A DNA stretch of 64,000 nucleotides, taken from DAOUJI01 sp965197415 (lineage in GTDB: Bacteria > Chloroflexota > Dehalococcoidia > Lucifugimonadales > JAGWBF01). The stretch's first letter is position 1; the number at the start of each line of letters is the position of its first letter. Under the pieces are notes generated by a model, which saw only the letters and a list, made by a program, of their open reading frames with translations, had not been told where the DNA came from and searched no databases. Shown here piece after piece: positions 34,432 to 44,467 of the stretch. The translations under genes and the position numbers were made by a program. The stretch covers positions 310,001-374,000 of the forward strand of contig OZ240207.1 in NCBI GenBank assembly GCA_965197415.1, in the 5' to 3' direction.

Positions 34432-36207
34432 ATGGCGCTATCGATGTTGCTAAACCCTAGGGGCATGTTGGCCCTATCCCTGGCGCTGGTGTTCTTGCTG
34501 GCGGTGGCCTGTGGAGATGAAGCTACCCCCACACGTGCGCCGACCAATACACCGGCCCCGACGGCCGTTCCAGCGACGGCCGTACCGACTCCAACGGAGG
34601 CGCCCGCAATGATGGAACCTGTGGAAAACAGGTTGGTTGTTGCCATAACCATCGAGCGGGAATCCAATGACCCCACGCTGGCTAGCACAGTCAACTCGGC
34701 ACAGTATATTCACATGTATGAAGCGTTGGTCCGTTACGACAAGGACGGCCTGAGCGAGCCCATGCTGGCTACCGAATGGGAGTTCAGCGACGACCTTCTT
34801 ACCTGGACGTTCAAGTTGAGAAAGGGCGTTGAGTTCCACAAGGGCTTCGGCGAGTTTACAGCAGCCGACGTCGTGGAGAGCCACAAGCATTTCGCACGGG
34901 AAGAGTCCATAACGTCATTGAAGGGCTTCTATGCTGACGACGTGGTTCCCGACTTCGAGGTCGTTGATGACTACACGGTGGTCTACCACCTGAGCGAGCC
35001 CAGGACAGACCTGGACTGGATTGAAAACAACCGGAACCAAGACTACATGATGAGCAGCGCCCACCTGGAGTCCGAGGGCCAGGAAGGGATCGAAAACAAC
35101 CCCATCGGAACGGCGCCCTACCAGTACGTTAGCCGTGAGTTGGGCTCCCATATTCTTTTCGAGCGGGTCCCCTATGACCATTGGAGGCAGACGCCCGACT
35201 TCCCGGAACTCCAGATGAACATCGTTGCTGAGCCCGCAACCAAGCTGGCCATGCTGTTGGCGGAAGAGGTCCACATGGTCCAACTTCCCCCCGACTTGGA
35301 GAAGACAGCCGTCGACCAGGGATACCGGGTCATCTCCTCCGAGATTCCCATGATCAACCACTACACGTTCTTCGGAGGCAACTTCCACCCTGAGCCCAAC
35401 GCGGGGCGGAAGGGAACTCAGCCCGATCTTCCCTACTCGGACATGTACTACGACTCCACAAAGGTGCCCTGGGTTGACGTCAGAATCCGGGAAGCGCTCA
35501 ACCGAGCGGTAGACCGCGACGAGCTTCAAGCCACCATCCTGGGCGGCAAGGGCGAGCGCATGATGGTGAACCCCTACCACCGCACTCTTCCCGGTTGGAA
35601 TGACGAGTGGGAGGAGAGGTTCGACGAGATGTACGGTTACGACCCGGAGCGGGCCAAGGAGCTCATAGCCGAGGTCGAAGCGGAGCTGGGCGGGCCTATA
35701 GACTGGTCCAACATGGAGTTCCTGCTCACCATACTGCCTGAGGCTCCTCACGTAATCAACGTGGGCCAGGCGGTCCTGGGCTACTGGCAGGAAATCGGAG
35801 TGGACATACCGTCGAGAACGGATGAGTTCGCCAACTTCGTCGCGCACATCATTGACGGAAGCGTGGGCGGAGTCGCCTGGACGGACGGAACCAAGCGTTG
35901 GGAAGAGCCGTCCATGATAGGCATCTTCTACTACAGCGGACGAACGCTGCTGAGCAGGTGCTGCCACTTCTTCGAGAGCGAGCGGGTTGACGATCTGTAC
36001 GAGCAGCTCATCCCCGAATTGGACCTTGATGAGAGGGACAGGCTGCTGCGAGAGGCGGGCAATTACCTCTTCGACAACTACGCCACCGTTCCCCTGTTCT
36101 CCCTGCCGATGGACTTCACCATCAACCCCAACGTCATCGAGAACCATATCTCCTCCGGCATTTGGGGCATCAGGGACCTGGAATACGCCGTGGCGGTGAA
36201 AAAATAG
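34432..36207 (+). CDS. ABC transporter substrate-binding lipoprotein (SBP_bac_5, peptide/opine type) 1
   Basis: 591 residues from MALSMLLNPRGMLAL. A lipoprotein signal ends in LAVAC (about 28-32), followed by a short P/T-rich linker. The DppA/OppA-like domain has LATEWEFSDDLLTWTFKLRKGVEFH and VPWVDVRIREALNRAVDRD. It captures a peptide or similar organic solute outside the membrane and hands it to the permease pair at 36394/37332 directly downstream. It has three paralogues in this window. A longer in-frame ATG at 34318 is rejected because the signal peptide begins at 34432. Confidence 0.93.
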   Translation: MALSMLLNPRGMLALSLALVFLLAVACGDEATPTRAPTNTPAPTAVPATAVPTPTEAPAMMEPVENRLVVAITIERESNDPTLASTVNSAQYIHMYEALVRYDKDGLSEPMLATEWEFSDDLLTWTFKLRKGVEFHKGFGEFTAADVVESHKHFAREESITSLKGFYADDVVPDFEVVDDYTVVYHLSEPRTDLDWIENNRNQDYMMSSAHLESEGQEGIENNPIGTAPYQYVSRELGSHILFERVPYDHWRQTPDFPELQMNIVAEPATKLAMLLAEEVHMVQLPPDLEKTAVDQGYRVISSEIPMINHYTFFGGNFHPEPNAGRKGTQPDLPYSDMYYDSTKVPWVDVRIREALNRAVDRDELQATILGGKGERMMVNPYHRTLPGWNDEWEERFDEMYGYDPERAKELIAEVEAELGGPIDWSNMEFLLTILPEAPHVINVGQAVLGYWQEIGVDIPSRTDEFANFVAHIIDGSVGGVAWTDGTKRWEEPSMIGIFYYSGRTLLSRCCHFFESERVDDLYEQLIPELDLDERDRLLREAGNYLFDNYATVPLFSLPMDFTINPNVIENHISSGIWGIRDLEYAVAVKK

Positions 36208-36269
36208 GCTGACACCGGGAAGCCTTATCCCGGACCGGGGACTTTAGCCCCGGAAGTTTGGAGCAGAGA

Positions 36270-36319
36270 CGTCCCCAGCCAGGGGCCTACGCCGGAACCA
36301 TGACCCCTGGCTGGGGACG
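36270..36319 (+). terminator. 16-bp stem hairpin between binding protein and permease genes
   Basis: CGTCCCCAGCCAGGGG (36270-36285) pairs perfectly with CCCCTGGCTGGGGACG (36304-36319) around an 18-base loop. A smaller CCGGGG/CCCCGG hairpin precedes it at 36235-36253. No T-run follows, so it may stabilise or attenuate the transcript, keeping binding-protein levels above permease levels, rather than terminate fully. Confidence 0.6.
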
Positions 36320-36393
36320 CTAATCATAATCGAGGCGCATCAGCCTCATGAATCCGCCCTAAGACGCCTTTAGGCCGGTGACCTGACAAAGCC

Positions 36394-37314
36394 ATGCAAC
36401 GCTACATCTTTATACGGTTGGTCCAGGGCGTCTTCGTACTGTTCATCATATCCATCATCGTCTTTATCCTGACCAGGGCTTCCGGAGACCCGACCAATCT
36501 CATCATCCCCATTGAAGCCGACCCCAGAGAAAGAGAAGCTCTGAGAGAGCAGTGGGGCCTCAACGACCCGGTAATCATCCAGTATTGGACCTATCTGACC
36601 AACGCCCTTCAAGGTGATTTTGGAGACTCCACCAAGTTCCCAGGCCAGAACATCATGCGTCTCGTGGCGGACCGGCTGCTCGCTTCGTTCCAACTGGTGG
36701 GGACGGCGTTGTTTATAGCGACCGTAATCGCCGTGGGGTTGGGGGTGCTGACAGCGGTCAGGAAGGACACTCCGTGGGACTACGGCGGCAAGATTTTTGC
36801 CTTTCTGGGCCAGTCGGCCCCCACCTTCTGGACCGGGATAATGCTTATATGGATATTCGCCGTCGAGCTTGACTGGTTCCCAACGTCGGGCAAGGGCGGG
36901 ATCAAGCACATGGTCCTTCCGGTCATCACGCTGGGCGCTTTCCAGGTGGCGGCGATCATGCGGCTGGTGCGGTCCTCCATGTTGGACACCCTGGACAGCG
37001 AATACGTCAAGATGGCAAGGCTGAAAGGGTTGCCGGAGTGGAGGGTGCTCTGGAAGCACTGTCTGCGGAACGCTGCCATAGCTCCTCTGACCTACTTCGG
37101 AATAACCGCCGGCATTCTGCTGACCGGGTCTGTCATAGTGGAGAATATATTTGCGTGGCCGGGAGTGGGGCAGCTGGTGGTTTCCGGGGCCGTAGGAAGA
37201 GACTTCAAACTCGTGCAGGGCTCCGTGTTGATTATTTCGGTCGGCTTCATTCTTCTCAATCTTATCGTTGACATCCTTTACGCCTACGTCGATCCGCGAA
37301 TCAGGTACAGTTAG
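36394..37314 (+). CDS. dipeptide/opine-type ABC permease, DppB family (pair 1)
   Basis: 306 residues with about six trans-membrane segments. The N-terminus QRYIFIRLVQGVFVLFIISI is typical of DppB. The large outer loop (about 35-100) carries SGDPTNLI and WGLNDPVIIQYWTYL. The cytoplasmic coupling loop includes LDSEYVKMARLKGLPEWRVL. Its partner is the DppC gene at 37332, 17 bases downstream. The binding protein is at 34432. No ATPase gene is in this operon. Confidence 0.93.
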   Translation: MQRYIFIRLVQGVFVLFIISIIVFILTRASGDPTNLIIPIEADPREREALREQWGLNDPVIIQYWTYLTNALQGDFGDSTKFPGQNIMRLVADRLLASFQLVGTALFIATVIAVGLGVLTAVRKDTPWDYGGKIFAFLGQSAPTFWTGIMLIWIFAVELDWFPTSGKGGIKHMVLPVITLGAFQVAAIMRLVRSSMLDTLDSEYVKMARLKGLPEWRVLWKHCLRNAAIAPLTYFGITAGILLTGSVIVENIFAWPGVGQLVVSGAVGRDFKLVQGSVLIISVGFILLNLIVDILYAYVDPRIRYS

Positions 37315-37331
37315 GGTCAAGGGCTCTCCGT

Positions 37332-38624
37332 ATGACGACTATTGCAGCAAGAGTGGTATGGGGTCCCATAGTCAAGATTGGCGATGGGTATCGCGTACTC
37401 CGGAGATATCCGGTGATTCCCATATTCTTCCTTTTGACGGTGCTTGTTCTTCCCGCGGCTTTGGCCGACATAGTCGCTCCCCACGACCCCATAAAGAACG
37501 ACCTGAAATTCAGGGAACAGCCTCCGGCATGGACGGGAGGCGGCAGATTCACCACAAAAACCGTGGTCGAACGAGGGCAGGAAAAGGACCATACGACGCA
37601 AATAGCCATCGACAAGGCCCAGAGGTTGACCTCCGGGGGAGGAATAGGACAGGTCCCGGGCCTGAAAACTGACCTCCTGTTTTCAACCGGCACAGAAGTG
37701 CAGGAACAGCTGGACTTGGAAGTCGTACCTCCGACTCTTGCCCAGGAGTTCGCATCCAATGGCGTGACCCTGTCCGGGGACACTGAGGTCATTCTTGAGT
37801 CAAAAGGCAGAAGGTGGGTCTTGTACGACGAGTCCCAACAGACCCGGCACACAGTCAGAATTCAAGAAGGTGCAGCCAACGTATACGAAGGTGGGTTCCT
37901 GGTAGGCGACCAGATACAGATAGTCTATTCCGTAAAGGGTGATTGGGCTTACCCATTCGGGCGGGACCAGCTGGGCAGGGGTCTGCTGACCCGGATGATT
38001 CACGGGGCCAGGGTGTCTCTGCTTATCTCCCTGGCGGTCATCTCGATAGCCGGAGTAATCGGCACATTGCTGGGAGTCATCGCCGGGTACTACGGCGGGG
38101 CGGTGGACTACGTGATTTCCCGGCTTATAGACATAGCGATGGCTCTGCCTCCTATCCTGGTCGCTCTGGTGCTGGTGATAGTGGTCGGCCAGGGCATGGG
38201 AGTCCTGATTGCAATCATCGTCGGCTTCCTGTGGTCTCAGTATGCGAGGCTGGTCCGCGGTGAGACGTTGAGCATCGTCCAGCAAGACTATGTAGCGAGG
38301 GCTAGGGTGGCCGGGGCTCCGGGCTGGCGAATCATGGCCCGCCACGTGCTCCCCAACGTATTCAACAGCCTCATCATCATCGCTACACTTCAGATCGGGT
38401 ACGTGATTATCATCGAGTCGTCCTTAAGCTTCTTGGGTCTGGGCATTCCTCCGCCTACGCCGTCGTGGGGGTCCATAGTGGCCGACGGCAAAGACCTGAT
38501 AATCAAGACAGGCTGGTGGGTTTCCCTCTTCCCTGGCTTGGCCATAGCTCTCACCGTGCTTTCGGTGAACCTGTTGGGCGACTGGCTTCGCGATAAGCTG
38601 GACCCCAAGCTGCGGCAGGTCTAA
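37332..38624 (+). CDS. DppC-family ABC permease with large extracytoplasmic insert (pair 1)
   Basis: 430 residues, against about 290-310 for usual DppC. One N-terminal trans-membrane segment (about 26-46) leads to APHDPIKNDL. An insert of roughly 135 residues (about 68-203), predicted outside the membrane, is followed by FGRDQLGRGLLTRMIHGARVSL and the five-helix permease core. The coupling loop is ARVAGAPGWRIMARHVLPN. The insert includes a KTVVERGQE segment shared with the pair 2 and pair 3 DppC proteins. It may contact the binding protein. Confidence 0.9.
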   Translation: MTTIAARVVWGPIVKIGDGYRVLRRYPVIPIFFLLTVLVLPAALADIVAPHDPIKNDLKFREQPPAWTGGGRFTTKTVVERGQEKDHTTQIAIDKAQRLTSGGGIGQVPGLKTDLLFSTGTEVQEQLDLEVVPPTLAQEFASNGVTLSGDTEVILESKGRRWVLYDESQQTRHTVRIQEGAANVYEGGFLVGDQIQIVYSVKGDWAYPFGRDQLGRGLLTRMIHGARVSLLISLAVISIAGVIGTLLGVIAGYYGGAVDYVISRLIDIAMALPPILVALVLVIVVGQGMGVLIAIIVGFLWSQYARLVRGETLSIVQQDYVARARVAGAPGWRIMARHVLPNVFNSLIIIATLQIGYVIIIESSLSFLGLGIPPPTPSWGSIVADGKDLIIKTGWWVSLFPGLAIALTVLSVNLLGDWLRDKLDPKLRQV

Positions 38625-38699
38625 TAGGAACGTCCTGGGCTCTGGGGCGGGCTCTTCCTCCAACGGCCACATGAAAAGTCGAGGCCGTAGGTCAATCGG

Positions 38700-38729
38700 T
38701 TGACAAGTTGAATCACATTGGATTACTTT
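38700..38729 (+). promoter_or_regulatory. conserved promoter of binding-protein gene 2
   Basis: TTGACA (38700-38705), an 18-base spacer, and TACTTT (38724-38729) followed by ATA. It is nearly identical to the 34254 promoter across the spacer. Confidence 0.65.
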
Positions 38730-38865
38730 ATACCCCGATTGCGTATTGCGTTTAACGTAGAGCATACGCCGAAAATGAGAGCCGACGGGACGGGGCGGAA
38801 TTTCTGTTCCCCGTGGGCGCTTCACAATATGAGTTACCTGACCAGGTACGCTATTGGAGGGAGCA

Positions 38866-40992
38866 ATGAAGGTTCGGTCTATGGTATGCAGTCCCAAATT
38901 TCTGGCTGTCTTCCCCCTTATTCTAGTGCTGCTCTTAGGTGTGGCATGTGGGGGAGACGCAGCGACTCCGCCGCCGGCGGCGACGGCGGCTCCGACCTCC
39001 ACGCCCCAGCCTACGCCTACGCCTCAGCCCACCCTAGACTTCGCAGCGCTGGCTCAACAGTTCGGCAGTCAAGTACAGCGAGATATTGCAAGCCAGATTG
39101 CAGGCATCGAATTCCCGGAAGGGTTGACTGCAGAGGACGTACAGGCCATTGTGGCCGCGGCAATCTCCAATATCCCCGAGGGCCTAACCCCTGAGGATGT
39201 ACAGGCCATAGTGACCCAGGCAATATCTGAGATTCCCGAGGGTCTGACGGCTGCACAGATGGAAGCGGCAATCAAGAACGCCGTCGATGCCGGTGTGCAG
39301 AGGGCCGTGTCCGAGGCCGTAGCTCAGATACCTCCCACGGCCACTCCAGCGCCTACAGAACCGGCCGGTGCTATGACTCTCGTGGAGACCCGGCTGGCGG
39401 CTGCCACAGAGATGGATGTGGAGTCCAACGATCCGATCATATCAAACTCTCAAAACTCACCCCAGGTCGTTCACATGTATGAAGCCCTGGTGGGTTTCGG
39501 CTTCGAAGGGGAACTGCTGCCCATGCTGGCCGAGTCATGGGAAGTCGACTCGACGGCGACGGAGTGGAACTTCAAACTCCGCAAAGGTGTACCGTTCCAC
39601 AGGAAAGCAACCGACGAGGATGACGGCGAGTTCAGCGCCGAAGACGTGAAAGCGACGCTGTTGCATGGGACTCAGCCTGAATTGCTGTCGTCCCGGGCAG
39701 ACTTGTGGCAGGTAGTACACGATAACATGAGGATAGTGAACGACTACGAGGTGACGTTTGTGCTGGATGAGCCCCAGATAGACTTTGACTGGCTCCTGAG
39801 TCAGCGCAACGAACTGTTGATGCTGAGCAAGGCCCACTTGGACGCTGAGGGCCAGGAAGGTGTGGAGGCCAGTCCCGTTGGTACGGGCCCCTACCAGTTC
39901 GTGGAGCGGGCTTCAGGCTCCTATATCCTCCACGTACGAGTACCGTACAAGCACTGGCGGGTGACACCCGACTTCCCCCAAGTCCAGATTTTCAGCGTCA
40001 AGGAAGTTTCCACCAGGCAGGCCATGCTCCTAGCCGGGCAGATTCACCTCACCCAGCTAACTCCAGACTTGGAGCGAGCTGCCATCGCCAACGGCATGGT
40101 TACCATCGCCTCCAATATCCCCCAACAGAACCCCTACGTGATTTTCGGAGGCCAATACTATCCCGACAAGCTTGTGGGCAAGAGGACGGGGGCTTTCCCA
40201 GACCTGCCCTTCTCTGACGTGTACCACCCGGCAACGGAAGTCCCGTGGGTGAACAAGAAGGTGCGCGAGGCGTTGAACAAGGCGGTGGACCGCAAGACCA
40301 TCATTGAGACCATCTTCGACGGGAAGGCTGTCTTAAACTATAACTTTCCCTTCCATCCGGCCCTGAATAATGGCCGCGGCTGGAACCCGGAGTGGGAAGA
40401 GAGGTTCGAGGAGAAGTACGGGTACGATCCCGAACGGGCCAAGGAGCTGTTGAAGGAAGCCGAGGCGGAGATAGGCCAACCCTTGGACTGGTCCAAAGTG
40501 CAATTCCGGATCGCAATACAGGCTGAAATGCCCCAGGCAACAGACTTGACCCTGGCCATATACAACTACTGGAAGGCCATTGGCGTACCGGTGGAGTCGG
40601 AGGCCATGGATGACGCCAGTCGCGGTCCGCACCATAGGGCAGCGTCATGGGGCGGCGTAACAATAATGATCGACGGTGGCTTTCGCCCGGAACCCACTTT
40701 CCTCCTGATATATCTCAACAGCGGACGAACGTTAAGAAACGTCTGCTGCCAGTTCTTCGAGAACGAGCAAGTTGATACCCTTTATGAGCAACTATCAACT
40801 GAATTTGACCTGAACAAGCGACACGAGATATTGCAGGATATAGGTGACGTCGTCTACAACGAGTATGGGATCATGGGCCTGGTCTCCCTCCCCATCGTCT
40901 TCACGGTGAACCCCAACGTTGTGGCCGATTATCAAACGTCGGGTATTCTGGGGATCAGAGACTTGGAATACGTCAAGGCAGTGAAGAATTAA
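38866..40992 (+). CDS. ABC substrate-binding lipoprotein 2 with repeat linker
   Basis: 708 residues from MKVRSMVCSPKF, chosen because GGAGGGAGCA lies just before it. The lipoprotein signal ends in LLGVAC. A linker of about 110 residues then carries three 20-residue repeats beginning EGLTxEDVQAIV and variants, before the DppA-like domain (TLVETRLAAATEMDVESNDP onward). The C-terminal region includes VPWVNKKVREALNKAVDRK. It is probably the partner of the permeases at 41215/42172. The linker is nearly identical in DNA to that of the gene at 53410. Confidence 0.93.
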   Translation: MKVRSMVCSPKFLAVFPLILVLLLGVACGGDAATPPPAATAAPTSTPQPTPTPQPTLDFAALAQQFGSQVQRDIASQIAGIEFPEGLTAEDVQAIVAAAISNIPEGLTPEDVQAIVTQAISEIPEGLTAAQMEAAIKNAVDAGVQRAVSEAVAQIPPTATPAPTEPAGAMTLVETRLAAATEMDVESNDPIISNSQNSPQVVHMYEALVGFGFEGELLPMLAESWEVDSTATEWNFKLRKGVPFHRKATDEDDGEFSAEDVKATLLHGTQPELLSSRADLWQVVHDNMRIVNDYEVTFVLDEPQIDFDWLLSQRNELLMLSKAHLDAEGQEGVEASPVGTGPYQFVERASGSYILHVRVPYKHWRVTPDFPQVQIFSVKEVSTRQAMLLAGQIHLTQLTPDLERAAIANGMVTIASNIPQQNPYVIFGGQYYPDKLVGKRTGAFPDLPFSDVYHPATEVPWVNKKVREALNKAVDRKTIIETIFDGKAVLNYNFPFHPALNNGRGWNPEWEERFEEKYGYDPERAKELLKEAEAEIGQPLDWSKVQFRIAIQAEMPQATDLTLAIYNYWKAIGVPVESEAMDDASRGPHHRAASWGGVTIMIDGGFRPEPTFLLIYLNSGRTLRNVCCQFFENEQVDTLYEQLSTEFDLNKRHEILQDIGDVVYNEYGIMGLVSLPIVFTVNPNVVADYQTSGILGIRDLEYVKAVKN
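39021..39347 (+). repeat. linker cassette, copy 1
   Basis: 327 nt within binding-protein gene 2, matching 53574-53900 with about nine mismatches by eye. It encodes FAALAQQFGSQVQR and three 20-residue amphipathic repeats. The flanking coding sequence is far less similar. Confidence 0.85.
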
Positions 40993-41214
40993 GTCGGAGC
41001 AGGCGGCCCGGGGAAGTACCAAGGAATAACTTAGGACGCCACGGGTCCCCACCAAGGCCTTAAGCAAACTAGGGTCTAGGATAAGCCATATGATGGGGCT
41101 AGCCGGTCCTCTTGGCAGCGAGGAGGTCCGTCTGGCCCGTCATGGTTATCTCCAGCCCTCACCATGATGAGCATCAACCTACAGAAGGGGCGTTGACCCG
41201 CCGCCAAATAGGAC

Positions 41215-42135
41215 ATGCAACGTTACATCTTGATCCGGCTGATCCAGGGCGCATTTGTTGTCTGGGCCGTCGTCACCTTCGTCTTTGTTCTGAGCCGTCT
41301 CTCGGGAGACCCGATAGAGCTGATGGTGCCCCTAGAGACAGCTCCCGAGGTGGTCGAGGCTATACAGGAGCACTGGGGGCTGAACGATTCGCTCCTCCAC
41401 CAGTACTGGAACTTCGTGAGCAATGCCGCACAAGGGAAGTTCGGCAAGTCCTTTAAATGGCCCGCGGAAGACATCATGGACCTGATAAAGGCCAGGCTGG
41501 TATCCTCTCTGCAGTTGACTTTGACAGCCCTGGTTCTGGCCTCGGTAGTGGCGGTGGCGCTAGGGGTGTTGACAGCGATCAAAAAGGACACACCATGGGA
41601 CTACCTAGGGAAGAGTTTCGCCTTTCTGGGCCAGTCGGCGCCCAGCTTCTGGACGGCCATAATGCTAATGTGGCTCTTCGGAGTGGAGTTGAAATGGCTT
41701 CCCACGGCAGGGAAAGGCGGGATCGAACACATGGTCCTGCCAGTTGCCACCTTGAGCGCGTTCCAGGTGGCGGCGATGATGCGGCTGGTGCGCTCCTCCA
41801 TGCTGGATACCCTGGACAGTGAATACGTGAAGTTGGCCCGCATCAAAGGGTTGCCAGAGTGGAAGGTGCTGTGGAAACATTGTCTCCGCAATGCCGCCAT
41901 CGCTCCCCTCACTTACTTCGGTCTCACGGCTGGAGTGCTCCTCACCGGCTCGGTGATAGTGGAAACCATTTTCGCTTGGCCCGGCATAGGGGCGCTGATA
42001 ATCAGCTCAATCAATGGAAGAGACTTCCAGGTGGTGCAAGCTGTAACGCTGGTCTTCTCTGTAGGCTTCATCCTGCTGACCCTTATTGTGGATATCATTT
42101 ATGCCTTCGTCGACCCCCGCATTCGTTATGGATAA
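41215..42135 (+). CDS. DppB-family ABC permease (pair 2)
   Basis: 306 residues, six predicted trans-membrane segments, and closely similar to the pair 1 DppB protein (QRYILIRLIQGAFVVW, LDSEYVKLARIKGLPEWKVL, VDPRIRYG). The outer loop carries SGDPIELMVPLETAPE, which is shared with pair 3 rather than pair 1. It is followed by its DppC partner at 42172 and preceded by binding protein 2. The 222 bases upstream hold no obvious terminator. Confidence 0.93.
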   Translation: MQRYILIRLIQGAFVVWAVVTFVFVLSRLSGDPIELMVPLETAPEVVEAIQEHWGLNDSLLHQYWNFVSNAAQGKFGKSFKWPAEDIMDLIKARLVSSLQLTLTALVLASVVAVALGVLTAIKKDTPWDYLGKSFAFLGQSAPSFWTAIMLMWLFGVELKWLPTAGKGGIEHMVLPVATLSAFQVAAMMRLVRSSMLDTLDSEYVKLARIKGLPEWKVLWKHCLRNAAIAPLTYFGLTAGVLLTGSVIVETIFAWPGIGALIISSINGRDFQVVQAVTLVFSVGFILLTLIVDIIYAFVDPRIRYG

Positions 42136-42171
42136 ATCCGGAGGAGATTATCCTGAGGACTTGGCCCTGGT

Positions 42172-43242
42172 ATGGCTGACATAGCTGTAAGACGCCGTTG
42201 GTCCACCCTCTCGACGGTGGGCGCCGGTGTGCGTGTGGTGCGCCGGTATCCCATTATTCCCGTCATTGTTCTGATAATAGTTCTCATAATCCCCGCCGCC
42301 TTTGCCGGCCTGATCGCGCCCCATGACCCATTTGAGCAGGACCTGCGCAATCGCTTGGCGCCACCGGCCTGGATGGGCGGCAGCCTGGTCACCAAGACGG
42401 TGGTCGAGAGGGTTGAGAGGGGGGGAGACACCACGACCCAGATCCCTCTTGTCAGCGCCAGACAGCTAAGGGAGGGCACGGGCATCAATCAGGTGCCCAA
42501 CTTGAAGCAGGATATCGAAATAGGCGATGAGATACAGATTGTAAGTACCGTAGGAGGCAAGTGGACAAATCCCCTGGGCACTGACAAGCTGGGCAGAGAC
42601 CTTCTCAGCCGCATAATTCACGGCGCCAGGGTTTCTCTAATTGTGTCCCTGTCAGTAATAGCCCTTTCCGGGGTGATAGGGACCACCCTAGGACTCATGG
42701 CCGGATTTTTCGGTGGCCGAGTCGACTACGTGATATCCCGGCTTATAGATCTGGTTATCGCTATGCCCGCAATCCTGGTAGCCCTCGTACTAGTGAGCGT
42801 CTTCCAGCCGGGCCTGCCCGTTCTGATAGGGGTGATAGTGGGCTCCCTCTGGGCTGACTATGCGCGCATGGTGCGGGGAGAAGCTTTGAGTCTCACACAG
42901 CAAGACTTTGTGGCCAGAGCCAGGGTGGCAGGATGCTCCAATGCGCGAATTATGGCCAACTACGTTCTGCCCAATTTATTCAATAGCCTGGTCGTGCTGG
43001 GCACCTTGCAGGTTGGCTATGTCATCATCATCGAGTCCTCACTCAGCTTCCTTGGCCTTGGCATTCCACCCCCCGAGCCAACCTGGGGCAACACAGTTGC
43101 CGAAGGAAGGGACATCATCATCCAGACGGCCTGGTGGGTTTCCCTCTTCCCCGGCCTCGCCATCGTGCTCACAGTGCTGTCCATGAACCTGCTCGGGGAC
43201 TGGCTGCGGGACACGTTGGACCCCAAGCTACGCCAGTTGTAA
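42172..43242 (+). CDS. DppC-family ABC permease with extracytoplasmic insert (pair 2)
   Basis: 356 residues. After the first trans-membrane segment and APHDPFEQDLRNRLAPPAW there is an insert of about 65 residues (about 68-132) containing KTVVERVERGG and IGDEIQIV. The conserved LGTDKLGRDLLSRIIHGAR and the five-helix core follow, with coupling loop ARVAGCSNARIMANYVLPN. It forms the channel with the DppB protein at 41215. The insert is shorter than in pair 1. Confidence 0.92.
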   Translation: MADIAVRRRWSTLSTVGAGVRVVRRYPIIPVIVLIIVLIIPAAFAGLIAPHDPFEQDLRNRLAPPAWMGGSLVTKTVVERVERGGDTTTQIPLVSARQLREGTGINQVPNLKQDIEIGDEIQIVSTVGGKWTNPLGTDKLGRDLLSRIIHGARVSLIVSLSVIALSGVIGTTLGLMAGFFGGRVDYVISRLIDLVIAMPAILVALVLVSVFQPGLPVLIGVIVGSLWADYARMVRGEALSLTQQDFVARARVAGCSNARIMANYVLPNLFNSLVVLGTLQVGYVIIIESSLSFLGLGIPPPEPTWGNTVAEGRDIIIQTAWWVSLFPGLAIVLTVLSMNLLGDWLRDTLDPKLRQL

Positions 43243-43488
43243 GATGTATACCACCTCATCATCAGTAGGCCTATGCCCCAGCCTTCGTCGTCAAGGTAGG
43301 GACCTAGCCTGCCGACGGTCCTTTCCGATTCAGGCAAGCACGGAGCTAAAAGTTCCCGACGACTAAAATTGGATGGATGAGGAACGAGATGGGGACTAGA
43401 CAAATTTCGGACCCCGATGCGCCCTGAAGTCCCCGCCGAAAGGCCCGCCGTGATTTATAGACCCGGAACCCCGGTTGTCGTATAGCTG

Positions 43489-44448
43489 ATGCAACGCTAT
43501 ATTTTGATCCGGCTGCTCCAAGGGGTTTTCCTAGTAGTCGTCATAACCACCATCGTCTTTATCCTGACACGCCTGTCGGGAGACCCCATAGAGTTGATGG
43601 TGCCCCTGGAAACCCCCGACGAGGTCATCCAGTCCATCAGAGAGTATTGGGGTCTGGACGAGCCCTGGCATATTCAATACTGGAACTTCATGTCCAACGC
43701 TGCCCAGGGGGACTTCGGAAAGTCGTTTAAGTGGCCCGGCGAAGAAGACGTCATGGACCTGATCAGTTCCCGGCTGGTCGCCTCTCTTCAAGTGACTTTG
43801 ACTGCCCTCCTCTTGGCCTCGCTCGTTGCCATGGTCCTGGGAGTACTGACTGCGGTCAAGAGAGACACTCCGTGGGACTACGGCGGCAAGTTCTTCGCCC
43901 TTTTGGGCCAGTCGGCGCCCAGTTTCTGGACGGCTATTATGCTTATCTGGGTCTTCGGAGTAGAATTGGGATGGCTTCCCGTCGCGGGGCGAGGCCAGGG
44001 GGAAGGGCTGGCTAGAGTTGAAGATGAGTTAAAGCATATGGTCCTGCCGGTGGCCACCCTGAGCGCCTTTCAAGTGGCGGCCATGATGCGGCTGGTCCGC
44101 TCCTCTATGCTGGACACTCTGGACAGCGAGTACGTGAAGTTGGCGCGAATCAAGGGAATTCCGGAATGGAAGGTGCTGTGGAAGCATTGTCTCCGAAACG
44201 CCGCCATCACGCCCCTCACCTACTTCGGCCTCACGGCCGGGGTGCTGATGACAGGCTCTGTGATAGTTGAAACCGTATTCGCCTGGCCGGGCGTCGGGCT
44301 CTTGATGATCAATTCCATCCAAGCACGGGACATACAGGTAGTGCAGGCCACCACCCTGGTCTTTGCCGTAATAATCATCCTGCTCAATCTAATAGTCGAT
44401 ATTGTATACGCCGTTGTCGATCCCCGAATCCGTTACGGGAGCGGGTAG
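43489..44448 (+). CDS. DppB-family ABC permease (pair 3)
   Basis: 319 residues, very similar to the pair 2 DppB protein, with a 13-residue insertion after LGWLPVAGRGQ (about residue 164-182). There is no binding-protein gene directly in front. It follows pair 2 after 246 bases in which I see no strong terminator. It may therefore share binding protein 2, or use binding protein 3 or 4. Its partner is the DppC gene at 44468. Confidence 0.92.
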   Translation: MQRYILIRLLQGVFLVVVITTIVFILTRLSGDPIELMVPLETPDEVIQSIREYWGLDEPWHIQYWNFMSNAAQGDFGKSFKWPGEEDVMDLISSRLVASLQVTLTALLLASLVAMVLGVLTAVKRDTPWDYGGKFFALLGQSAPSFWTAIMLIWVFGVELGWLPVAGRGQGEGLARVEDELKHMVLPVATLSAFQVAAMMRLVRSSMLDTLDSEYVKLARIKGIPEWKVLWKHCLRNAAITPLTYFGLTAGVLMTGSVIVETVFAWPGVGLLMINSIQARDIQVVQATTLVFAVIIILLNLIVDIVYAVVDPRIRYGSG

Positions 44449-44467
44449 GGTAGGAGTCCTCTCCGGA

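Noticed and set aside
38854..38865. Start of binding-protein gene 2 four codons earlier
   Set aside because: The codons ATG-GAG-GGA-GCA contain the GGAGG ribosome-binding site for the ATG at 38866, which fits the signal peptide.
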